A DNA stretch of 64,000 nucleotides from contig NZ_JACHNB010000001.1 of NCBI RefSeq assembly GCF_014205225.1, forward strand, positions 3,577,501-3,641,500, in the 5' to 3' direction. This DNA is from Actinoplanes octamycinicus. Its GTDB lineage: Bacteria > Actinomycetota > Actinomycetes > Mycobacteriales > Micromonosporaceae. The notes beneath the pieces were generated by a model, which was not told the DNA's origin, searched no databases, and was given only the letters and a program-made list of their open reading frames with translations. The number at the start of each line of letters is the position of its first letter. The stretch's first letter is position 1. Positions 16,315-28,792 of the stretch are shown here, piece after piece. The translations under genes were made by a program, and so were the position numbers.

Positions 16315-17001
16315 CTAGTTCATCCCGGCCCGGCGTTTCAGCGCCTGCACGTCGGTGACCACGATCCGGCGGCCCTCGGTGCGCAGCCAGCCGCGGTTGG
16401 CGAACGAGCCGATCGCCTGGTTCACGCTCTGCCGCGAGCCGCCGGCCATCTCGGCCAGCTGACTCTGGTTCAGCTCGATGGTGATCATCGGCGCCTGGCT
16501 CTCGCCGGAGAGCCGGACCAGCGTCTTGGCCACCCGGCCGGGCAGGTCCAGGAAGACGTGGTCGGCGTTCTGCTCGGTGAGACGACGGATCAGCCCCCCG
16601 ACTGATCGCATCACCGCGTCGAGGATCCGCGGGTTCGAGTGCACCAGGTCCATGAAGGCGGCCCGGGACAGCGACAGCGCCTGGGAGTCCTCGATGGCCT
16701 CGGCCGAGGCGCTGCGGGTGGACGCGTCGAGCAACGACACCTCGCCCAGCACGTCCGGTGGTCGGACCACGGTGAGCACGGCGCGCTCACCGGTCGGCGC
16801 GGTGCGGAAGACCGCGACCGCGCCTCGTTTCATAATGATCAGGGAGTCCCCCGGGTCGTGCTCGACGAAGAGGATCTGTCCCTTCCGGTAGTGACGCGGA
16901 ACCGCGGTGGCGATGACCCGCTGTCGGACATCCGGCTCAAGCCCGGCGAACATCTCCACGCCGGTAAGCGCGTCGCCGGAATCCGGCATGCGATGGTCCA
17001 C
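16315..17001 (-). CDS. Crp/Fnr-family transcriptional regulator
   Basis: 228 residues, matching Crp-type proteins of actinobacteria. A cyclic-nucleotide-binding beta-roll (YRKGQILFVEHDPGDSLIIMKRGAVAVFR ... LGEVSLLDASTRSASAEAIED) includes the G-E-x-S-L and RSA-type phosphate-binding cassette. A dimer helix and a C-terminal helix-turn-helix follow (NQSQLAEMAGGSRQSVNQAIGSFANRGWL). The GTG at 17001 is 8 nt after GGGGGGAGGG. The protein probably responds to cAMP. Confidence 0.93.
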   Translation of the reverse strand: MDHRMPDSGDALTGVEMFAGLEPDVRQRVIATAVPRHYRKGQILFVEHDPGDSLIIMKRGAVAVFRTAPTGERAVLTVVRPPDVLGEVSLLDASTRSASAEAIEDSQALSLSRAAFMDLVHSNPRILDAVMRSVGGLIRRLTEQNADHVFLDLPGRVAKTLVRLSGESQAPMITIELNQSQLAEMAGGSRQSVNQAIGSFANRGWLRTEGRRIVVTDVQALKRRAGMN

Positions 17002-17237
17002 GGCGTTATCCCTCCCCCCAGGGGGACCGCGTCGACCCCGGCCGGCGTCGGCCCCACGACGCGAACGATCACTCTTAGCACACAGCACGCTTCGAACGCC
17101 ATTTCTACACCGGACATCGACACATGCCTCGTCAGATCATGTCGCTTCGGTCGCTTTCTGTAAACACCCCATCGCCTTCTGTGATTGTCGCCCACGCTGT
17201 CCGTCGGATTTGACTGGTGTGCCGCGATAATCCCGCG

Positions 17238-18092
17238 GTGCCGGAAGACGACATCGTGCGCACCGCTCTCCGCGAGCAGTGGCACCTCGCCCCGTCCGAG
17301 ATCACCGAGCTGCCACGGGCGGTGATGTCCCGCGGCTGGGAGGTCACCGCCGGGCCGGACCGCTACGTGGCCCGGCTGGCCGAGACCGCCGCCCGGCTGC
17401 CGGTCGAGGCCGGCCTGGCCGCCGCCGTCCACCTGCGCGGCGTGCGGATCGAGGCCGGTGAGCCGGTCCGCACCCTGAGCGGCGCGCTCACCGTGGAGAC
17501 CCCGCACGGCGCGCTTGCCGTGTTGCGCCGGGTACCCGGCCGGCACCTGGACGGTGCCGACCCGGTCGACCAGCAGTGGTGGGGCGAACGGCTGGGCGCC
17601 GTGCACCGGGCCCTGGAGGGCTTCCGGCATCCCGGGCTGAAGCCCTGGCAGCCGCTCGACCCGGAGGCCGCGCACCTGGACGCCGAGCCCTGGCTGCGCG
17701 GGGCGGTCGCGGCGGCGGTCACCGCGGCGACCCGGCTCACGGTGACCGACCGGCTGACCTACGGGGTGCTGCACGGCGACCCGGCCCCGGAGGCGTTCGT
17801 GCTGGACGCCTCGACCGGGCGGTCCGGCCTGCTGCACTGCGGCGCGTGCGGGACCGGCCCGCTGGTCTACGACGTGGCCGCCGCGGTGATCTACGCCGGT
17901 GGCCCGGAGCGGGCCGCCGAGCTGCTCGACGGCTACCGCGCGGCTGGCCCGGTGGCGGCCGACGAGCTGGAGGTCGCGCTGCCGGTGCTGCTGCGGCTGC
18001 GCTGGGCGGTGCTGGCCGAGCGGTCGGCGCGCCGGCCCTGCCCGACCGGGCTGGCGGCGGCGCGGGAGGCCCTGGAGTCCATGCCCGGATGA
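17238..18092 (+). CDS. phosphotransferase-like (APH/choline kinase fold) protein
   Basis: 284 residues with the layout of an aminoglycoside-phosphotransferase fold: WEVTAGPDRYVARLAE (N-lobe with few Lys), LRRVPGRHLDG, and a catalytic-loop relative VLHGDPAPEAFVLD. The usual HxDxxxxN motif is only partly kept, because the Asn position is not Asn, and the metal-binding Asp expected in the next strand is replaced (GLLHCGACG). It may be a degraded kinase. GTG at 17238 lies 6 nt after GATAAT, a strong leaderless promoter. RNase AS follows 22 bp later. Confidence 0.78.
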   Translation: MPEDDIVRTALREQWHLAPSEITELPRAVMSRGWEVTAGPDRYVARLAETAARLPVEAGLAAAVHLRGVRIEAGEPVRTLSGALTVETPHGALAVLRRVPGRHLDGADPVDQQWWGERLGAVHRALEGFRHPGLKPWQPLDPEAAHLDAEPWLRGAVAAAVTAATRLTVTDRLTYGVLHGDPAPEAFVLDASTGRSGLLHCGACGTGPLVYDVAAAVIYAGGPERAAELLDGYRAAGPVAADELEVALPVLLRLRWAVLAERSARRPCPTGLAAAREALESMPG

Positions 18093-18114
18093 CGATGGGC
18101 GAGGATGTACCGCG

Positions 18115-18609
18115 ATGGTCTACCGCTATTTCTACGACTGTGAGTTCATCGAGGACGGCCGGATCGTCGACCTGGTCTCGATCGGTGTCGTCGACGAGTT
18201 CGGCCGCGAGTTCTACGCGGTCAGCACGGAGTTCGACGACAGCCGCGCCGTGCCCTGGGTGCGCCGCAACGTGCTGGACAAGCTCCCGTCGCCGGCCGAC
18301 AAGGCGTGGCGCAGCCGGGAGCGGATCCGCGACGACCTCTACGAGTTCCTGATCGAGCCGCTGCGCGGGCGTGGCGAGCAGATGGAGCTCTGGGCGTGGT
18401 ACGCGGCGTACGACCACGTCGCGCTGGCCCAGCTGTGGGGCGCGATGCCGGCCCTGCCGCGGGAGATTCCCCGGTTCACCAAGGACCTGCGGCAGCGGTG
18501 GGACGACCTCGGGCGGCCGGCGCTGCCGGAGATGGCCGGGCGGCACGACGCGCTTGTCGACGCGCGGCACAACCTGGCCCGCTGGCAGCGGATGATCAGC
18601 CCCGCCTGA
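18115..18609 (+). CDS. 3'-5' exoribonuclease, RNase AS type
   Basis: 164 residues, starting MVYRYFYDCEFIEDG, with DEDD-exonuclease acidic residues: D8 and E10 in DCEF, an Asp in the AYDHVALAQLWG block, and H-D in GRHDALVDARHNL. The length and N-terminus match the M. tuberculosis Rv2179c family, which removes adenylates from RNA 3' ends. The stop overlaps the end of the convergent TetR gene by 14 nt. Confidence 0.88.
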   Translation: MVYRYFYDCEFIEDGRIVDLVSIGVVDEFGREFYAVSTEFDDSRAVPWVRRNVLDKLPSPADKAWRSRERIRDDLYEFLIEPLRGRGEQMELWAWYAAYDHVALAQLWGAMPALPREIPRFTKDLRQRWDDLGRPALPEMAGRHDALVDARHNLARWQRMISPA

Positions 18610-19252
18610 TCCGCGGCACGCAGTCGTCGACGATCGCCTCGACGTCCTCCTGGGTGGTCGCCGGGCCGAGGTCGCCGTTGTCCGGCCGGGCCCGCAGGCC
18701 GTCGATGATCAGCTCCAGGAAGCGGCGGTAGACGGCCGGCCGGCGGGCGCTGCTGTGCTGGGCCAGCTCGGTCACGGTCGCCATGATCACCGGCAGGTCG
18801 TGCAGCCCGACGTCGGCCCGCAGCGTGCCCTCCGCGTGCGCCCGGTCGATCAGCTGCTGGACCAGCGGCACCAGGTGGGCGCCGACCTCGGCGAAGTGCT
18901 GCTTGTCCACGCCGACGCAGAGCGCCGCGTCGCGCAGCCCGCGGTCGACCGCGTGCATCTCGATCGAGCGGCGCAGCATCATGGTCAGCCCGTCCCAGCC
19001 GGACGGGAGGGCCAGCGCGTCCTCGGCCAGCGAGACCAGATCCTCCAGCCGGTCGGCGAAGAGCGCCTCGATCAGCGCCTCCTTGGTGGGGAACCGCCGG
19101 TAGACCGTGCCCACGCCGACGCCTGCGTGCTGCGCCACGTCGTCCAGGGTCGCGGCGAACCCGCGGGCCGCGAAGACGTCGTGCGCGGCGTGCAGGATGC
19201 GCTCCCGGTTGCGCTGCGCGTCGCGGCGGAGCGGGCGGGCCGTCTCGGTCAT
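18596..19252 (-). CDS. TetR-family repressor of the adjacent DHA2 pump
   Basis: 218 residues; a TetR helix-turn-helix at about 15-60 (ILHAAHDVFAARGFAATLDDVAQHAGVGVGTVYRRFPTKEALIEAL). The ATG at 19252 lies 7 nt from TAGGCT on the minus strand, so it is probably leaderless. It is divergent from the DHA2 transporter, and two near-identical palindromes lie in the 95-bp gap. The upstream in-frame extension to 19330 would cross the operators and is rejected. Confidence 0.93.
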   Translation of the reverse strand: MTETARPLRRDAQRNRERILHAAHDVFAARGFAATLDDVAQHAGVGVGTVYRRFPTKEALIEALFADRLEDLVSLAEDALALPSGWDGLTMMLRRSIEMHAVDRGLRDAALCVGVDKQHFAEVGAHLVPLVQQLIDRAHAEGTLRADVGLHDLPVIMATVTELAQHSSARRPAVYRRFLELIIDGLRARPDNGDLGPATTQEDVEAIVDDCVPRIRRG

Positions 19253-19270
19253 GTGGTGCAGCCTACATCT

Positions 19271-19293
19271 AAGCGGAGGCAACTCCTCAACTT
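19271..19293. promoter_or_regulatory. TetR operator, copy 1
   Basis: AAGCGGAGG-N5-CCTCAACTT, a 23-bp imperfect palindrome. It matches copy 2 at 19311-19333 with the same 5-bp spacer; start-to-start distance is 40 bp. It lies next to the TetR gene's own -10 region. Confidence 0.8.
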
Positions 19294-19310
19294 CCGGTGC
19301 TAGCCTGCCG

Positions 19311-19333
19311 AAGTGGAGGACGTACCTCAACTT
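19311..19333. promoter_or_regulatory. TetR operator, copy 2
   Basis: AAGTGGAGG-N5-CCTCAACTT, 23 bp. It lies just downstream of a TAGCCT -10 element (19301-19306) and ends 14 nt before the pump ATG, so bound repressor would block initiation. Confidence 0.8.
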
Positions 19334-19347
19334 TCCGAAAGGGCATC

Positions 19348-20835
19348 ATGAGCACCCTTCTTGATCGACCACAGGGCGCCGGGGTTAAGGCGCCCGGTGA
19401 CACCGGCCGCTGGTGGGCGCTGGTGGTGCTCGCGCTGGCCCAGCTGATGGTGGTGCTGGACGCCACGATCGTGAACATCGCGCTGCCCACCGCGCAGGCC
19501 GACATCGGCTTCTCGGACGCCGACCGCCAGTGGGTGGTCACCGGTTACGCGCTCGCCTTCGGCAGCCTGCTGCTGCTCGGCGGCCGGCTCTCCGACTTCT
19601 TCGGCCGCAAGCGGATGTTCCTCATCGGCCTGATCGGTTTCGCCCTGGCGTCCGCGCTCGGTGGCGCCGCCGGCAGCCTGGAGATGCTGATCGTCGCCCG
19701 GGCGCTGCAGGGTGCCTTCGGCGCGGCGCTGGCCCCGGCCGCGCTGTCGCTGCTCTCCACGACCTTCACCGAGCCGGCCGAGCGGGGCAAGGCGTTCGGC
19801 ATCTTCGGCGCCATCTCCGGCGCCGGCGGCGGCATCGGCCTGCTGCTCGGCGGCGTGCTCACCGAGTACGCGTCGTGGCGCTGGTGCCTCTACGTGAACC
19901 TGGTGATCGCCGCGCTGGCCGTGCTCGGCGCGCTGGTCAAGCTCAAGGACGAGCCGGTCGCCGCGCACGGCAGGATCGACGTGCCGGGCACCGTGGCCGC
20001 CGTGATCGGCCTGGTCGGCCTGGTCTACGGCCTGGGCAAGGCGGAGACCGACGGCTGGACGGCCGGCTGGACGCTCGGCCCGATCGCCGTCGGCGTGCTC
20101 GCCCTGATCGCGTTCGTGCTGATCGAGCGCCGGGTGGCGCACCCGCTGCTGCCGCTGCGAGTGGTGCTGGACCGCAACCGCGGCGGCTCGTACGCCTCGA
20201 TCGCGATCGCCGGCGCCGGCATGTTCGGCATCTTCCTGTTCCTCACCTACTTCCTGGTTTCGGTGCTGCACTTCACCCCGGTCAAGACCGGCCTGGCGTT
20301 CCTGCCGATGCTCGGCTCGGTGATGCTGACCGCCACCACGGCCGGCTCGTTCCTGGCGCCGAAGATCGGCCCCCGCCCGCTGGTCCCGGTCGGCGCGCTG
20401 ATCGCGGCCGGCGGCATGGTCTTCCTGACCCGGCTCCAGCTCGACTCGACCTACGCCGGCGGGGTCCTGCCCGGCCTGATCATCATCGGTCTCGGTCTCG
20501 GCCTGGTCTTCGCGCCCACGCAGAACGCCGCCACCTCGGGCGTCGAGCACCGGGACGCCGGCGTGGCCTCCGCGATGATCAACACGGTGCAGCAGATCGG
20601 CGGCTCGATCGGCACCGCGCTGCTCAGCTCGTTCGCCGCCACCGCGGCCAGCGACTACCTGGCCGGCAAGCAGCGCACCCCGCAGCTGATGGCGCAGGCC
20701 GGGCTGGAGAGCTACCACACGGTGTTCTGGTGGTCGGCCGGCTTCTTCGTGCTGGCCGCGGTGGTCGCGGCGGTGCTGTTCCGCACCGGGCCGCTGGACG
20801 TGGACCCGGACGCGCCGCCGGCGATGGCGCACTGA
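19348..20835 (+). CDS. DHA2-family (EmrB/QacA-type) MFS drug exporter
   Basis: 495 residues with about 14 hydrophobic segments. DHA2 marks are LVVLALAQLMVVLDATIVNIALPTAQ (motif D1), the GGRLSDFFGRKRMF loop (motif A) and an antiporter-type motif C around GAISGAGGGIGLLLGG. It exports toxic compounds with proton influx. The ATG at 19348 follows GAAAGGG. Control by the divergent TetR gene through the twin operators is strongly suggested. Confidence 0.95.
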   Translation: MSTLLDRPQGAGVKAPGDTGRWWALVVLALAQLMVVLDATIVNIALPTAQADIGFSDADRQWVVTGYALAFGSLLLLGGRLSDFFGRKRMFLIGLIGFALASALGGAAGSLEMLIVARALQGAFGAALAPAALSLLSTTFTEPAERGKAFGIFGAISGAGGGIGLLLGGVLTEYASWRWCLYVNLVIAALAVLGALVKLKDEPVAAHGRIDVPGTVAAVIGLVGLVYGLGKAETDGWTAGWTLGPIAVGVLALIAFVLIERRVAHPLLPLRVVLDRNRGGSYASIAIAGAGMFGIFLFLTYFLVSVLHFTPVKTGLAFLPMLGSVMLTATTAGSFLAPKIGPRPLVPVGALIAAGGMVFLTRLQLDSTYAGGVLPGLIIIGLGLGLVFAPTQNAATSGVEHRDAGVASAMINTVQQIGGSIGTALLSSFAATAASDYLAGKQRTPQLMAQAGLESYHTVFWWSAGFFVLAAVVAAVLFRTGPLDVDPDAPPAMAH

Positions 20836-20847
20836 CCCGATGGTGCT

Positions 20848-20880
20848 GAGGGCCCGGCCGCGCGGTGCGGCCGGGCCCTC
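20848..20880 (+). terminator. terminator after the DHA2 pump
   Basis: A perfect 14-bp stem (20848-20861 with 20867-20880, sequence GAGGGCCCGGCCGC) around a 5-nt loop, 12 nt past the stop. Confidence 0.85.
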
Positions 20881-21119
20881 GCTTCGGCGGGGTTGCGGGT
20901 GGCCCCGCGCCCAGCTCGGTGCGGAGGCCGAGGCCCTGGGCGCGGTCGAGTCGTTGTTGTCACTGGGAAGGGCCGCGTAACGCGGCCCGGCGGGCGGAGA
21001 CTAGAGTTCGCCTTGCGGCTCGCCCCGGGCCGGCAACGCTGCCGACGAAAACGCTTCCGGGGATTCTCACGGGCTATCTGCATCTCGCTACCCGTTTCAG
21101 GGGAAGGACGAGGAGAAAC

Positions 21120-22148
21120 ATGCGTATCGGCGTGCTCACCGGTGGCGGCGACTGCCCCGGTCTCAACGCGGTCATCCGTGCCGTGGTCCGCAAGGGCGTG
21201 ACCGCTTACGGCCACGAGTTCGTCGGGTTCCGCGACGGCTGGAAGGGCCCGCTGGAGGGCCTGACGAAGCCGCTGGGCATCGCGGAGGTCCGCGGCATCC
21301 TGCCGCGCGGCGGCACGATCCTGGGCTCCTCGCGCACCAACCCGTTCAAGATCGAGGGTGGCGTCGAGAAGATCAAGGCCAACCTGGCCGAGCAGGGCGT
21401 CGACGCGCTGGTCGCGATCGGCGGCGAGGACACCCTCGGCGTCGCGACCAAGCTGCACGACCTCGGCGTCAACGTGGTCGGCGTGCCGAAGACGATCGAC
21501 AACGACCTGAACGCGACCGACTTCACCTTCGGCTTCGACACCGCGGTCAACATCGCGATGGAGGCCATCGACCGGCTGCACACCACCGCCGAGTCGCACC
21601 ACCGCACCCTGGTCGTCGAGGTCATGGGCCGGCACGCCGGCTGGATCGCGCTGCACGCCGGTCTCGCCGGTGGCGCCAACGTGATCCTGCTGCCGGAGCG
21701 CAAGTTCGACGTGGAGCAGGTCGCCACCTACGTGACCAAGCGCTTCCAGGTGGAGTACGCGCCGATCGTCGTGGTCGCCGAGGGCGCCCAGCCGCTCGAC
21801 GGCCAGATGGTCCTGCACAACCAGGAGCTGGACAGCTTCGGCCACGTCCGCCTCGGCGGCATCGGCCAGTGGCTGGCCGAGCAGCTGGAGGAGAAGACCG
21901 GCAAGGAGGCCCGCACGGTCGTCCTCGGTCACATCCAGCGCGGTGGCACCCCGACCGCGTTCGACCGGGTGCTCTCCACCCGCTTCGGCCTGCAGGCGAT
22001 CGACGCCGTGCACGAGGGCGACTTCGGCAAGATGATGGCGCTGCGCGGCACCGACATCGTCCGGGTCCCGCTGATCGAGGGCACCGGCGAGCTGAAGACC
22101 GTCCCGCTCTCGCGGTACGAAGAGGCCGAGGTCTTCTTCGGCAACTGA
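21120..22148 (+). CDS. 6-phosphofructokinase, PPi-dependent type
   Basis: 342 residues: GGGDCPGLNAVIRAVV, AIGGEDTLGVA, VVGVPKTIDNDLNATDFTFGFDTA, EVMGRHAGWIAL and the LGHIQRGGTPTAFDRVL fructose-6-phosphate site. In ATP enzymes the key positions are Gly104 and Gly124 (E. coli numbering); here they are Asp (GGED) and Lys (PKTIDND), as in pyrophosphate-dependent enzymes of actinomycetes. It would thus phosphorylate fructose 6-phosphate reversibly using PPi. The ATG follows GACGAGGAG. It is preceded by 285 bp with only the upstream terminator visible. Confidence 0.94.
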   Translation: MRIGVLTGGGDCPGLNAVIRAVVRKGVTAYGHEFVGFRDGWKGPLEGLTKPLGIAEVRGILPRGGTILGSSRTNPFKIEGGVEKIKANLAEQGVDALVAIGGEDTLGVATKLHDLGVNVVGVPKTIDNDLNATDFTFGFDTAVNIAMEAIDRLHTTAESHHRTLVVEVMGRHAGWIALHAGLAGGANVILLPERKFDVEQVATYVTKRFQVEYAPIVVVAEGAQPLDGQMVLHNQELDSFGHVRLGGIGQWLAEQLEEKTGKEARTVVLGHIQRGGTPTAFDRVLSTRFGLQAIDAVHEGDFGKMMALRGTDIVRVPLIEGTGELKTVPLSRYEEAEVFFGN

Positions 22149-22160
22149 TCGTGTTCTGAT

Positions 22161-22189
22161 GAGGGCCGGCGTCGTGTGCGCCGGCCCTC
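22161..22189 (+). terminator. terminator after phosphofructokinase
   Basis: GAGGGCCGGCG (22161-22171) pairs with CGCCGGCCCTC (22179-22189), 11 bp with a 7-nt loop. It ends 20 nt before the proC start. Confidence 0.8.
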
Positions 22190-22209
22190 GTTCATGAACG
22201 GAGAACGCG

Positions 22210-23022
22210 TTGACCCAGCAGACCGTCGCGATGCTCGGCACCGGCAAGATGGGCGAGGCCGTCCTGGCCGGCCTGCTCCGGTCCGGCCGGTCCGCCGACC
22301 GGCTCCTGGTCACGGTGCGCCGCCCGGCCCGGGGCGCCGAGCTGACCGAGAAGTACGGGGTCACCGTCGTCACCACCGCCGAGGCGGCCGAGCGGGCCGA
22401 CGTCCTGGCGATCGGCACCAAGCCGCAGGACGCGGGCGCGCTGCTCGACGAGATCCGCCCGTCGCTCGCGCCCGGCAAGCTCGTCGTCTCGCTCTGCGCC
22501 GGGCTGCCGACGAGTTTCTTCGCCACCCGGCTGCCCGAGGGCACCCCGGTGATCCGGGTGATGACCAACACCCCGGCCCTGGTCGGCCAGGCGATGACCG
22601 CGATCTCCCCGGGCGCGCACGCCACCGACGAGCACCTGGCGGTCGCCGAGCAGATGTTCACCCCGCTGGGCGCGACCGTCCGGGTCCCGGAGTCGCAGCA
22701 GGACGCGGTCACCGCGCTCTCCGGTTCCGGCCCGGCCTACTTCTACCTGATCGCCGAGGCGATGATCGAGGCCGGCGTCCTGCTCGGCCTGCCCCGCCAG
22801 GTCGCCCACGAGCTGATCGTGCAGACCGCGATCGGCTCCGCCACGATGCTCCGTGACTCCGGCGACCACCCGGTGAAACTCCGCGAAGCCGTCACCTCGC
22901 CGGCGGGCACCACCATCGCCGCCGTCCGCGAACTGGAGAAACACGGCGTCCGCGCGGCCCTGCTGGACGCCCTGGAAGCCGCCCGCGACCGCGCCCGCGA
23001 GATCGCCGGCCAGGCGCTCTGA
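22210..23022 (+). CDS. proC: pyrroline-5-carboxylate reductase
   Basis: 270 residues. Rossmann start VAMLGTGKMGEAVLAGLLR, then IGTKPQDAGALLDEI, IRVMTNTPALVGQAMTA, and the P5CR signature around ALSGSGPAYFYLIAEAMIEAGVLLGLPR with VTSPAGTTIAAVRELEKHGVRAALLDA. It makes proline from pyrroline 5-carboxylate with NAD(P)H. The start is a TTG at 22210 after GGAG; no better ATG or GTG fits the conserved N-terminus. Confidence 0.95.
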   Translation: MTQQTVAMLGTGKMGEAVLAGLLRSGRSADRLLVTVRRPARGAELTEKYGVTVVTTAEAAERADVLAIGTKPQDAGALLDEIRPSLAPGKLVVSLCAGLPTSFFATRLPEGTPVIRVMTNTPALVGQAMTAISPGAHATDEHLAVAEQMFTPLGATVRVPESQQDAVTALSGSGPAYFYLIAEAMIEAGVLLGLPRQVAHELIVQTAIGSATMLRDSGDHPVKLREAVTSPAGTTIAAVRELEKHGVRAALLDALEAARDRAREIAGQAL

Positions 23023-23395
23023 TCCTCTCCGCAGCCGGGGCCGTTCTCGCACTTCCGGCAGGCGGTGCCGGGCCCGCTTGCCCACCTCCGGCACGCGGTG
23101 CTCGCGACCGTTCATTCGCCGGTACGACTCGCAGCCCCGTGGCAGTCGGCGCGCGGTGCCCGGCCCCCGCACGACCGCGGCGCGTGTCGTGCGGGTCCGC
23201 CGACCCGCACGGTGACCTACGGGGTTCGGGCGGCTTAGCGGGTTGCGGCCTCGGCTGGTCCTCAGGGGTGTCTCAGCACGGTGGAGGCACCCCTGGGAAC
23301 CAGCCGGGGCAGGACGCGCGGGGCGGTCCGGGGTGGGGACGGCGTCGCGCGACCGACGGGCACGGGGCTCCGCGTCGTACCGGGAAACGGGGTTC
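23023..23395. other. 373-bp gap without a convincing gene
   Basis: The gap lies between proC and the DUF429 gene, whose 3' ends face each other. It contains two related 20-mers beginning CACTTCCGGCAGGCGG (23050) and CACCTCCGGCACGCGG (23083), 33 bp apart. No RNA gene or good terminator was recognised. Confidence 0.5.
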
Positions 23396-24073
23396 TCAGT
23401 ACCAGATGGCGATCTTGGAGTTGTTGTCCTCCTCGGGCGGGGAGGGGTAGGACAGGGCGGTCTTGGTGGCGACGCGGTGGGCGGTCCAGGCGACCGCGGC
23501 GGCGTCCAGGATGTCGTCCGGCGGGGCCTGGCCGGCCGGGCCGAGCTGGTCGGGCAGCACGATGCCGTGGCGGGCCAGCAGCTCGCGGCGGCGGGCCTGG
23601 CCGCTCCAGGTCTTCTTGGCGAACGGGAGCGGCTCGCCGGCCATGGTGCGGAAGGACACCTCCGGGTGCGCCTCGAAGAGCAGGCCGGGGTGGCGCTCCC
23701 AGAGCGCGTTCGCCTCGAGCAGTTTGGGGCGCAGCGCCCAGGACTGGCGGCTCAGGCCGGCGCCGGTCAGCTCGCGGCAGAGCCGGTTCGCGGCGGCGAA
23801 GTCGGCCTCCATCCAGACCGCGCGCGGCGGCACCCGGAAGACACTGCCGCGCCGCGGGCCGAGCTGGTCGGCGGCGAGCGTGTCGGCGGTGCGCCAGCGG
23901 TCCGGGAGCATGCCCAGCGGGATGTCGACGCCGATCACCGCGGCGCCGGAGCTGCCCGCCACGATCTCGTAGAGCGTCGACGCGAGCACGGCGCGGCCGA
24001 AGGCGCCGTCGCGGAGCTCGACCCCCACCCAGCCGAGCGCGTAGGCGTCGACGCCGATGACGTGAATGCTCAT
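23396..24073 (-). CDS. DUF429-family protein
   Basis: 225 residues. The N-terminus VIGVDAYALGWVGVELRDG and the AVIGVDIPLGMLPDRWRTADTLA block recall the RNase-H-like fold of DUF429 proteins, with Asp residues in GVD on two strands. VFRVPPRAVW and FRTMAGEPLPFAKKTW follow. The function is not known for the family; a nuclease is possible from the fold. The ATG at 24073 is 4 nt after a full GGAGGTGA site. Confidence 0.88.
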   Translation of the reverse strand: MSIHVIGVDAYALGWVGVELRDGAFGRAVLASTLYEIVAGSSGAAVIGVDIPLGMLPDRWRTADTLAADQLGPRRGSVFRVPPRAVWMEADFAAANRLCRELTGAGLSRQSWALRPKLLEANALWERHPGLLFEAHPEVSFRTMAGEPLPFAKKTWSGQARRRELLARHGIVLPDQLGPAGQAPPDDILDAAAVAWTAHRVATKTALSYPSPPEEDNNSKIAIWY

Positions 24074-24157
24074 CGCGTCACCTCCGCTGCGCGCCGGCTC
24101 CGCGATGAGCTGACGACGGGGCCAACCGATGCGTTCGCAAGCTCTCTCATCGGCCGC

Positions 24158-24628
24158 TCAGTGGGGCAGCAGCTTCTCGATGGCCGCGACCAGCTCGGGG
24201 TCGTCCGGCGCCACCTGTGGGCTGAACCGGGCGGCGACCGTGCCGTCCGGCGCGACCAGGAACTTCTCGAAGTTCCACTGGATGTCCGGCCCGTCGCCGA
24301 CCAGCTCGCGGTAGAGCGGGTGCCGGCCGGCGCCGTTCACCTCGATCTTCTCGGTCATCGGGAAGGTGACGCCGTAGCTGGTCCGGCAGAACTCGTCGAT
24401 CTCCTCGGCGGTGCCCGGCTCCTGGTGGCCGAACTGGTCGCAGGGCGCGCCGAGCACGACCAGGCCGCGCTCGCGGTAGGTGTCGTAGAGGGGCTGCAGC
24501 TTGTCGTACTGCGGGGTCAGGCCGCAGCGCGAGGCCACGTTGACAACGAGCAGGACCGATCCGCGGTAGCGGTCCAAATCGGTCGGGCCACCGGTGAGGC
24601 CGTCGATGTCGACGTCGAAGATGGTCAT
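24158..24628 (-). CDS. glutathione peroxidase-family thiol peroxidase
   Basis: 156 residues: LLVVNVASRCGLTPQYDKLQPLYDTY with the peroxidatic Cys, LGAPCDQFGHQEPGT with the Gln of the catalytic site and a second Cys, and IQWNFEKFLVAPDG with the Trp/Asn. It would reduce hydroperoxides, most likely with thioredoxin because actinobacteria lack glutathione. The ATG lies 6 nt from TAGGCT on the minus strand, so the transcript is probably leaderless. Confidence 0.95.
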   Translation of the reverse strand: MTIFDVDIDGLTGGPTDLDRYRGSVLLVVNVASRCGLTPQYDKLQPLYDTYRERGLVVLGAPCDQFGHQEPGTAEEIDEFCRTSYGVTFPMTEKIEVNGAGRHPLYRELVGDGPDIQWNFEKFLVAPDGTVAARFSPQVAPDDPELVAAIEKLLPH

Positions 24629-24688
24629 GACGAGAGCCTACGCGGTGTAGTGGCGCGAGTGCACGCCGTGTTCATCCCGTGGTCGCTG

Positions 24689-24748
24689 TTAAAGGAACCT
24701 TAAAGGTCTTCATCTCTCTTGACTGGTGTTAATCAATGTGACTACCGT
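24689..24748 (+). promoter_or_regulatory. chitinase promoter region with repeats and a DasR-like site
   Basis: TTAAAGG occurs at 24689-24695 and 24700-24706, one helical turn apart. TTGACT (24719-24724) could be a -35 element, with a weak -10 (TACCGT, 24743-24748). ACTGGTGTTAATCAAT (24722-24737) matches the DasR-responsive consensus ACTGGTCTAGACCAGT at 11 of 16 positions and overlaps the -35. Confidence 0.45.
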
Positions 24749-24796
24749 CTCCTCAACCTTCCTTCTGGAAAGTTTCTTAATTATTGAGGAGACCCC

Positions 24797-28747
<3,951 letters not shown>

Positions 28748-28792
28748 TTTTCGCTAAGGGTGCCCGATCGGTTGCCGATGGGTTTCTTTGCC

